Assembly (NCBI GenBank): GCA_041649615.1
Contig: JBAZMT010000001.1
Span: forward strand, 62,001-126,000
From: JALOAR01 sp041649615
GTDB taxonomy: Bacteria; Patescibacteriota; Minisyncoccia; UBA6257; Colwellbacteraceae
Direction: 5' to 3'
DNA: 64,000 nucleotides
This document shows positions 58,169 to 64,000 of this stretch, piece after piece. A program made the position numbers and the translations under genes. The notes under the pieces were generated by a model. The model was given only the letters and a program-made list of their open reading frames with translations. It ran no database searches and was not told the origin of the DNA. Position 1 is the stretch's first letter. The number at the start of each line of letters is the position of its first letter.

Positions 58169-58687
58169 CTAGAGCATTTGGGCAATAGTTTTTCCGAATT
58201 CTTCCGCCGAAAGATGATTAAAGGCCGTTATTATATTTCCATCGGTAACGACAGACTCGCCGGAATAGATTCCTCCCTTTTTCACTATCAATTCGGGAAC
58301 TTCGTTGTTATCTTCCGTTTTCCATCCGGTTGCGCGTTTGCCTTTAAGCAGTCCGGCTTTCGCAAGAATCGCCGGCGCGTAGCAAATCGCCCCGATCGGT
58401 TTCCCCGATGAGGCAAATTTGCGGGCAAGATCGGAAACAGCAACGTCTCCGACATATTCTTTTGATCCCGGGCCGCCGATAAAAGCAATCCCGTCGTAAT
58501 CATCGGGGTTGATGTCGCTCAGAAGCAAATCAATCGGCGTGGTTCCTCCTTTGACGCCTTTCGCTTCCGTAAGATCGGTACTCGCGACTTTGACAACAAC
58601 ACCCGAGGCAATAAGCTCGGAGAGCGTTCTTTCGTATTCCTCGTCCCTATAATCTTCATGCGCTAAAACCAATACGATGTGCTTCAC
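58169..58687 (-). CDS. DJ-1/PfpI-family protein
   Basis: 172 residues from GTG 58687. Class I glutamine amidotransferase-like fold with DYDGIAFIGGPGSKEY and the nucleophile elbow GAICYAPAILAKAGLLKGKR, whose cysteine is the reactive residue. Relatives are proteases, chaperones or deglycases acting on oxidised or glycated molecules; the exact activity cannot be told. It ends 16 nt before comEC. Confidence 0.9.
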   Translation of the reverse strand: MKHIVLVLAHEDYRDEEYERTLSELIASGVVVKVASTDLTEAKGVKGGTTPIDLLLSDINPDDYDGIAFIGGPGSKEYVGDVAVSDLARKFASSGKPIGAICYAPAILAKAGLLKGKRATGWKTEDNNEVPELIVKKGGIYSGESVVTDGNIITAFNHLSAEEFGKTIAQML

Positions 58688-58708
58688 TTATTCCGTAATT
58701 ATATCAAA

Positions 58709-59824
58709 TTAAGAAACGATTACTCCCCCGCCGAGCATTTCACATTCGGATGAATAAAAAACGGCGGATTGTCCGGGCGCTACAAACGGAACCGGTTTCT
58801 CAAAAACGATAGTTCCCTTCCCTCCTTTAAGCATATTGATCTTCGCTTTTGCCGGAAAAGTTCGATATCTTACGCGGACAAATATTTCAGAGTTATCTTT
58901 AACTGATTCTGAAATGAGACTTACGCTTTCAAGCGTAACCGTCTTTGCAAAAAGAAGAGGATGATTTTTGGGAGCAACGATGAGCGAGTTCGTACCCATG
59001 TCTTTTCCCGCGACATAGAAAATTTCGTTGCCGCCCATGCCCTCAATTCCCAAGTGTCTTTGGCCGAGGGTGTAAAAATAAAGGCCTTTGTGATTCCCTA
59101 TCTTTTTTCCTTCCGGAGTTATTATCGGCCCCGGATTTTCTTCAATGAATCGGGATAAAAATTCCGGCATTTTAAGACGTCCCAAAAAGCAGATTCCCTG
59201 CGAATCTTTCCGGTTCGCGTTCGGAAGGTTCGCGCGTTTCGCTATTTTTCTCACATCCGATTTGAGTAAATTCCCCAAAGGAAATAACGTTTTTTTCAGA
59301 GTTTCTTCATTCAAGGTCCAAAGAAAATAGCTTTGGTCTTTCGTCTTGTCTTTCGCTTCATAAATCGCATGCGTTTTTTCATCAAGACGAGCGTAATGGC
59401 CGGTCGCGATAAAATCGGCGCCAAGTTTCATACTGCGTTTAAAAAAAAGGCCGAATTTAATCTCTTTATTGCACATCACGTCCGGATTCGGCGTGATCCC
59501 TCGTTTATACGCGGAAATCATATAATCAACGACTTCGCTTTTGTATTCGCGTTCCATATCCCAAACGTAAAAGGGAATATTCAATTGTTCGGCGGCTCTG
59601 CGCGCCATAAGGGCGTCTTCTTCGGCGCAGCCGTCAACATTATAGCCTCGGATATAAACGCCCGTGACGTCATAACCTTTTTCTTTCAGTAAAAAAGCGG
59701 CAACGGACGAATCCACGCCACCAGACAATCCCACAAACACCCGTTTCGCCTTCCGCTTTGGCGCGAGACAGGTCGGCTCGCCGAGGCCAGCCCTTTTATT
59801 TACTTTTTTCGACGCGCTCAACAT
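58709..59824 (-). CDS. mnmA: tRNA-specific 2-thiouridylase MnmA
   Basis: 371 residues. PP-loop VGLSGGVDSSVAAFLLKEKG, active-site cysteines in DVMCNKEIKFG and RKDSQGICFLG, and ATGHYARLDE. It puts the 2-thio group on U34 of tRNA-Lys, Glu and Gln. The only ATG is at 59824, inside the end of efp (29-nt overlap); it gives about 27 extra residues (including RAGLGEPTCLAPKRKAK) before the usual start. A start within this segment at a non-ATG codon is possible. Confidence 0.93.
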   Translation of the reverse strand: MLSASKKVNKRAGLGEPTCLAPKRKAKRVFVGLSGGVDSSVAAFLLKEKGYDVTGVYIRGYNVDGCAEEDALMARRAAEQLNIPFYVWDMEREYKSEVVDYMISAYKRGITPNPDVMCNKEIKFGLFFKRSMKLGADFIATGHYARLDEKTHAIYEAKDKTKDQSYFLWTLNEETLKKTLFPLGNLLKSDVRKIAKRANLPNANRKDSQGICFLGRLKMPEFLSRFIEENPGPIITPEGKKIGNHKGLYFYTLGQRHLGIEGMGGNEIFYVAGKDMGTNSLIVAPKNHPLLFAKTVTLESVSLISESVKDNSEIFVRVRYRTFPAKAKINMLKGGKGTIVFEKPVPFVAPGQSAVFYSSECEMLGGGVIVS

Positions 59825-60368
59825 ACAAACCCGTTTCGGTATTCACTCTTATAACGTCTCCTTGATTGATGAAGAGAGGCGCTGTAATTTTCGCTCCGGT
59901 TTCAATTACGACAACTTTATCTCCTCCTTGAGCGGTATTGCCCTTAACCGCCGGCGGGGCATCCGTTACCTCAAACTCCATCTTTACGGGCAAGATTATT
60001 TTAATGACTTTTCCTTGAAGCACGTAGGCCGTAACGAGCGTGTTCGCTGTCAAGAATTTGGAGGCATCTCCTATAACGTCTTCCTCTACCATAATTCTTG
60101 TTTTCGGGTCCGCGGGTGCCTGAAACCAATATTCGCCGCGATGCGAGTAAAGGAATTTCAATTCTTTTTTTTCAAAATCGGCTTCTTCAATGTTCTCCGA
60201 AGCTTGCCAAGAGCGGTCTACCACTTTTCCGGTTCTTAAACTCTTGAGTTTGCTCTGCACCACCGCTTTTCTTTGCTGCATTCTCACGAAGCTCGTATCA
60301 ACGACTTCATAAGGCTCGTTATTGAGGAGAATGATTACTCCTTTCTTCAGTTCCGTATAGGAAATCAT
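59796..60368 (-). CDS. efp: Elongation factor P
   Basis: 190 residues, three beta-barrel domains: N-terminal MISYTELKKGVIILLNNEPY, domain II with ADPKTRIMVEEDVIGDASKF, and C-terminal GAKITAPLFINQGDVIRVNT plus GLYVERV. It rescues ribosomes at proline stretches. The tip loop that carries Lys34 in E. coli (KPGKGQA) reads RMQQRKA here: glutamine at the modified position with an arginine next to it. Starts 2 nt after the stop of the ATPase gene. Confidence 0.95.
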   Translation of the reverse strand: MISYTELKKGVIILLNNEPYEVVDTSFVRMQQRKAVVQSKLKSLRTGKVVDRSWQASENIEEADFEKKELKFLYSHRGEYWFQAPADPKTRIMVEEDVIGDASKFLTANTLVTAYVLQGKVIKIILPVKMEFEVTDAPPAVKGNTAQGGDKVVVIETGAKITAPLFINQGDVIRVNTETGLYVERVEKSK

Positions 60369-60370
60369 GT

Positions 60371-61834
60371 CTATTCGTCGTTTATTTCGTTCTTTTCCGC
60401 CTTGATATCGGATGAAGATTCGTCCGAATGCATTGCTTTGTCAAGAGCGGCGCGAAGATCGTCCATTACCACCTCTCTTTTCGGTTTTACGGGCCGAAGG
60501 ATTTTTTCAAGCGGGAGTTCGGTTCTACGCGCGATTCTTTCCTCGGTCTTTTCATTATTGTCTTCCCAACGTTCCATTATCTTTTTTTCTATCTGCGCTC
60601 TCGGCATACCGTATTTATTCCGACTGGTCTCAATTATCATATCTTTCACCGAATTCTCCCCTTCTCTGTGAGAAAGGAAATCAAGATTACGCGCCGAGAA
60701 GGGTCTTGAGGCGATGCCGTCTATCATAAGTTTGATGTAAAAATGATGTTTACCCGTGTTTACAAGATCAGTTGCCATAAATTCGGGAGAGAATTCTTTT
60801 TCCAAAAATTCAGCGTCTTCGGCGCCGACCCTGAAGGCGATGAGCGTACCGACGTTTCCGAAGATGGCTGGACGCACCGTTTCCGAGAGCTGTTCAATGT
60901 ATTGATGGGCAAGAATGAGACTTAACCTGTATTTGCGAGCTTCGGAGAGAATGACCGCAAAAGAATCGGTGGAAAAATTTTGAAATTCGTCTATATAGAG
61001 GAAAAAATCCTTTCTTTCAAATTCGGAAGTGTCTATTCGGCTCATGGCCGCTTGCTGAAGTTTCGTGATCAGCATGGCTCCCAAAAGAGCGGAATTGTCT
61101 TCTCCGATTTTTCCGTGAGAAAGATTGGCAATCAAAATTTTTCCGTCATCCATCACGCTTCTCATATTCACGGACGATTTCGGCTGACCGATGATATTCC
61201 TGATTAAAGGATTCGCGATAAACTGACCTACTTTGTTTTGAATGGCGGCAACCGCTTCTGAAGCATATCTGTCCGTATATTTGCCGAATTCGTTAAGCCA
61301 AAAGTTTTTGACCACCGGATCTTCCAAGATAGCGGTGATTTTTTCCCTGAAACGCTTATCCGTGAGCATTTTCATCACGTCTAAGAGCGTAGAGTTCGGA
61401 AATTCCAAAAGGGCGAGCAAAGTATTGTTCAAGATGTATTCCATTCTCGCCGACCAGGCGTCAACCCATATTTTTTTGAAAACGCCCATCATGCCGGAAG
61501 CGATGAGATGTCTGAAGCTTCCTTCTACGCCTTCAAGCGGATTGAAACCGATCGGGTGATCAATATCCGCCGGATTGAAATAGATAACGTCGTCAATGCG
61601 TTCCGGAGGAACGAAATCAAGCATTTTTTCCGCAAATTGACCGTGCGGATCAATAAGACCGACTCCTTTGCCGTTTCGGATGTCTTCGGCCACCATATTT
61701 TCCATCATGGTGGTTTTACCCATACCTGTTTTTCCGATCAGGTACATGTGCCTGCGGCGATCGTCCACCTTAATGCCAAAGCGTTCTTCCCGATTCCTGA
61801 AACTGGTTTTTCCAAAAAAATTAACTTCTTCCAT
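60371..61834 (-). CDS. Type IV secretion coupling-protein-like AAA ATPase (VirD4/TraG-HerA type)
   Basis: 487 residues. P-loop YLIGKTGMGKTTMMENMVAE, GVGLIDPHGQFAEKML, Walker B KDFFLYIDEFQNFSTDSFA and the later SLILAHQYIEQL, FRVGAEDAEFL. The C-terminus is charged with a Lys/Asp/Glu-rich tail. No membrane helix in itself; the adjacent gene supplies one. Such ATPases move DNA or proteins through the envelope; in CPR bacteria the pair is commonly present without a full conjugation system. I infer a role in DNA or protein transport, possibly linked to ComEC. Confidence 0.85.
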   Translation of the reverse strand: MEEVNFFGKTSFRNREERFGIKVDDRRRHMYLIGKTGMGKTTMMENMVAEDIRNGKGVGLIDPHGQFAEKMLDFVPPERIDDVIYFNPADIDHPIGFNPLEGVEGSFRHLIASGMMGVFKKIWVDAWSARMEYILNNTLLALLEFPNSTLLDVMKMLTDKRFREKITAILEDPVVKNFWLNEFGKYTDRYASEAVAAIQNKVGQFIANPLIRNIIGQPKSSVNMRSVMDDGKILIANLSHGKIGEDNSALLGAMLITKLQQAAMSRIDTSEFERKDFFLYIDEFQNFSTDSFAVILSEARKYRLSLILAHQYIEQLSETVRPAIFGNVGTLIAFRVGAEDAEFLEKEFSPEFMATDLVNTGKHHFYIKLMIDGIASRPFSARNLDFLSHREGENSVKDMIIETSRNKYGMPRAQIEKKIMERWEDNNEKTEERIARRTELPLEKILRPVKPKREVVMDDLRAALDKAMHSDESSSDIKAEKNEINDE

Positions 61835-61845
61835 AGGGCTTTAAA

Positions 61846-63141
61846 TTATCCAATAGGCAAATTCGCCGGAGGGGCGCCTTTCTTTGATTCAAGCTGACCT
61901 AGACCCGGAGCCGCAACGCGTCCGATAGGCGGGTGGAAAATGGTCGCGAGTTCTTCCACGTTCATGAGCGAAGGTTCAAGCGCTTTCTTAAACATTGACT
62001 GCACGTTCGTCAAAAGAGAAAGACTTCTTTCAATGTAGCTTTTATATATTTCTTTTTTCTTTCTTAAGATTATTTCTTTTTTGCGAGGAACGAAAAATCG
62101 CGGAGGAATGGTCATAGTGAGAGCGGCCGGACGCATGCCGTTTAGGTTCTGCGTATTGAACTGCTGGAAAGCGCTCATTGCAGCCTTGAAATTGCTGCCG
62201 CTGAAACTATCTTTCTTGTCTATGTAAATTATCCTCGTAATAGTTTCAAAAGCCAGTTTGGACGCTTTAGCGTCTACCGCTCTGATTATTTCGGCGTCTT
62301 GAGCGGAAACGCTTTTGGGTTTTTCTTCGGGTTTGTCACTCCACTCGGGAAGTTTTACGGGCGCCAAAACGGCCTCTCTAGTAAATTCCAAAAGTCCGCC
62401 AACTACGCCTTTCTTTTCTTCTTTCTTTCCGGACTTTTCAGCGATGACTTTTTTAGCCGCTTCTTTCAATTTGTCGCCGGCCGGACGAACAAGAGTTTGT
62501 ATCCACATCCGCTCGTCCGATTTCAGACTGGACATTACTTCGGCTAAAATGGCAATCGGATCAACTTCCTGTTCTTCATATTTTCTTTCGCCGAAGAAGT
62601 AAGGATAGGTTTTCATGGGATAAGCGCTGTCTTTGCCCAAGATCATATCGGCTCCCATAATGTCATACTCCTCATTCGGAAGATCGGGCGGAAATTCTTT
62701 TATGTAATCTTTATCCGCTTCAAATATTTCCGCTCCCGGATATTCGGCGAATATGGCCGATTCCACGAGGGCGCGATTCTTTTTGTTCGTTCTCAAGAAA
62801 AACCTGATGCCTTCTCTTGAAGAAATCATTTCGGCGGAAATCGTTTCTTCAAACTGGCCTTCAAGCCATTTTTTTTCCGGCTTGATACCGAAACTGTATA
62901 TCTGATAAAAGCTCGCGAATATTTGTTCCATGGCCTTCGGGAAAGTCTCGTTGTCTTTCGGGAATTTGATCTCCAAAAGGATGTATTCTATGCCCGAGGC
63001 AAATTTATCCTGCGATTCGTCAAGCCACCAATTTTTGAGAAAAATTATGATAAATCTCAAAACCAAAAAGATGGCGATAAGCGTCAGCGCTCCCAAGACA
63101 ATGTCGCCAAAGTACTCCTCTAATCCGGAGAGGAACTCCAT
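61846..63141 (-). CDS. Large single-pass membrane protein, partner of the ATPase (DUF8128-like)
   Basis: 431 residues. One N-terminal membrane segment (ALTLIAIFLVLRFIIIFL), then a long cytosolic region with VEYILLEI-type strand pattern (EYILLEIKFPKDNETFPKAM), YPYFFGERKYEEQEVDPIAI, MWIQTLVRPAG and IIYIDKKDSF. The C-terminus has ATIFHPPIGRVAAPGLGQLE, near the ATPase start. I believe it corresponds to a family annotated in CPR genomes beside the ATPase gene. Function is not known; it may hold the ATPase at the membrane. 11-nt gap to the ATPase. Confidence 0.75.
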   Translation of the reverse strand: MEFLSGLEEYFGDIVLGALTLIAIFLVLRFIIIFLKNWWLDESQDKFASGIEYILLEIKFPKDNETFPKAMEQIFASFYQIYSFGIKPEKKWLEGQFEETISAEMISSREGIRFFLRTNKKNRALVESAIFAEYPGAEIFEADKDYIKEFPPDLPNEEYDIMGADMILGKDSAYPMKTYPYFFGERKYEEQEVDPIAILAEVMSSLKSDERMWIQTLVRPAGDKLKEAAKKVIAEKSGKKEEKKGVVGGLLEFTREAVLAPVKLPEWSDKPEEKPKSVSAQDAEIIRAVDAKASKLAFETITRIIYIDKKDSFSGSNFKAAMSAFQQFNTQNLNGMRPAALTMTIPPRFFVPRKKEIILRKKKEIYKSYIERSLSLLTNVQSMFKKALEPSLMNVEELATIFHPPIGRVAAPGLGQLESKKGAPPANLPIG

Positions 63142-63146
63142 AGGTT

Positions 63147-63974
63147 TTATTTTAGCTTAAGTCCGTAAGTTCCGCGACCCATAAGGATGAATCGGGGATC
63201 TTTAATAAGCTCGTTGTGAACCGTGGGCGCGTGACTCTTTATCATTCTCGCGATTTCCGTGAAGTGCATCGGTTTTCCTTCTCTCTTCAAGAGAACGAAA
63301 GCTTTGGCGCGGACGGTTTTCGGATTTATTTCTTCCCATTCGGAAAGACCGATGTCGCCGTAGGGACCGACTCCCAGACGCTTGGAAACCTCTAGAAATC
63401 CGAGAATAACGCTTTCTTGGACGTTTTTAGGAATGGATATGGAACGGAGCAATTCATCAAATTGTTCGACAGCCGTGAGATTTCGCGTGATTTCTTCGTG
63501 AATCGTCTCCATTTTCTTCTTCGCTTCGTCGTTTACATACCAATAGCTGTGAAAAACGTTGTTCTCTTCGGAAAAGTAAGGAAATTCCGTGACCCGAAAT
63601 ACGAATCGCGCTTTATTGCCGAAAACATCTCTTTCTTCCGCGGATTTCGCAATGGAATGAAGTTCTTCCATAAACATATCGTCTTTTCTGAGTCCTCCGG
63701 TGGCAAAAAGATGACGTTCGGCGAATTCCTTGAGCGCCGCTACTTCCTCAAAATTACCAATGCTCTTTTTGAGCTCATTTACGGCCTGAGATTCTAACTG
63801 GCGAACGCGTTCTCGCGTGATGCCGTATTTGGCGCCAAGAGCCTGGAGGGTAAAAGTCTTTTTGGATTCAAGGCCAAAACGCTTGTTTAAGATATTTGAA
63901 CTTCGCGCGTCCAAATCGGCGTCTTCAAGCAGCTTTTTGATGAAGTTTTGCATATCCAAACCAGAAAGATTCAT
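63147..63974 (-). CDS. Sigma-70 region-4-like protein fused to a HARE-HTH domain
   Basis: 275 residues. The N-terminal 65 hold a helix-turn-helix like sigma region 4: FTLQALGAKYGITRERVRQL and ESQAVNELKK. The C-terminal 70 match the HARE-HTH (HB1/ASXL, RpoE-delta-like) winged helix: REGKPMHFTEIARMIKSHAP through FILMGRGTYGLK. The middle 130 are unassigned. There is no sigma region 2, so it should not melt promoters by itself; it is more likely a regulator that touches RNA polymerase or DNA. TACTAT (63982-63987) ends 7 nt before the ATG, predicting a leaderless mRNA. Confidence 0.85.
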   Translation of the reverse strand: MNLSGLDMQNFIKKLLEDADLDARSSNILNKRFGLESKKTFTLQALGAKYGITRERVRQLESQAVNELKKSIGNFEEVAALKEFAERHLFATGGLRKDDMFMEELHSIAKSAEERDVFGNKARFVFRVTEFPYFSEENNVFHSYWYVNDEAKKKMETIHEEITRNLTAVEQFDELLRSISIPKNVQESVILGFLEVSKRLGVGPYGDIGLSEWEEINPKTVRAKAFVLLKREGKPMHFTEIARMIKSHAPTVHNELIKDPRFILMGRGTYGLKLK

Positions 63975-64000
63975 GGTTCTGATAGTACAACTTTTTAAAT

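Noticed and set aside
1..64000. CRISPR array, IS transposase, integrase, restriction system or prophage genes.
   Set aside because: None seen: there are no regularly spaced direct repeats, no DDE or tyrosine recombinase motifs and no phage structural genes. The repeats found are single palindromes.

Overview
The window looks like chromosomal DNA of a Candidate Phyla Radiation (Patescibacteria) bacterium, most likely of the Parcubacteria group. The reasons are the S10/spc ribosomal operon without uL30 (rpmD), compact overlapping genes, many cell-envelope genes with little metabolism, the pairing of a coupling-protein-like ATPase with a large single-pass membrane protein, and many genes whose -10 box lies only 6-8 nt before the start codon, which predicts leaderless mRNAs. 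The lineage is inferred from sequence reading and was not checked by any search.

Layout. 1-11.6 kb (minus strand): murein and division block with an EnvC/CwlO-like coiled-coil protein (cut by the edge), gltX, murG, ftsW, a degenerate D-aminoacylase-like protein, mraY, a D,D-carboxypeptidase, scpB, scpA, an L,D-transpeptidase/D,D-carboxypeptidase fusion and a DUF4015-type glycoside hydrolase. 11.7-24 kb: mixed and accessory; dnaX, tRNA-Gln, small unknown genes, a Nudix hydrolase, RNase P RNA, a cyclophilin, a DHH phosphoesterase, pgk, a large surface protein, scattered palindromic repeats and two orphan small-RNA candidates. 23.9-34.9 kb (minus): gtrA-like, tpiA, galT, PBP2-mreD-mreC-mreB, proS, rseP, frr, a delta'-like clamp loader and a second mreB. 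36.1-51.5 kb (minus): translation superoperon rpsL-rpsG-fusA-tuf-rpsJ, then rplC-D-W-B-rpsS-rplV-rpsC-rplP-rpsQ-rplN-X-E-rpsN-H-rplF-R-rpsE-rplO-secY, then adk-map. rpmC (uL29) and rpmD (uL30) are absent from their usual places, uL15 is cut to 62 residues, and uL3 is much shorter than usual. 51.7-64 kb: an M50 protease, rpmB, a secreted PIG-L deacetylase, tRNA-Pro, a third ncRNA candidate, ndk, aspS, a ComEC split into two genes, a PfpI protein, mnmA, efp, a conjugation-type ATPase with its membrane partner, and a sigma-region-4/HARE-HTH regulator.

Two styles of gene organisation stand out. Core genes sit in overlapping operons or start with leaderless promoters. A second set (13.2, 14.3-15.1, 16.3-16.8, 23.1-23.8 and 52.6-53.7 kb) consists of single genes with their own -10 box, a strong purine-rich Shine-Dalgarno sequence and an intrinsic terminator. 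They look like self-contained accessory cassettes, and two of them lie next to tRNA genes.

The best candidates for undescribed biology are three short transcripts with good promoters and terminators but no reading frame. One carries an anti-Shine-Dalgarno-like stretch, one lies upstream of pgk, and one is a roughly 160-nt RNA closed by a perfect 9-bp helix. Others are the RNase P RNA holding two pairs of duplicated hairpin-forming segments, and the set of reduced ribosomal proteins.
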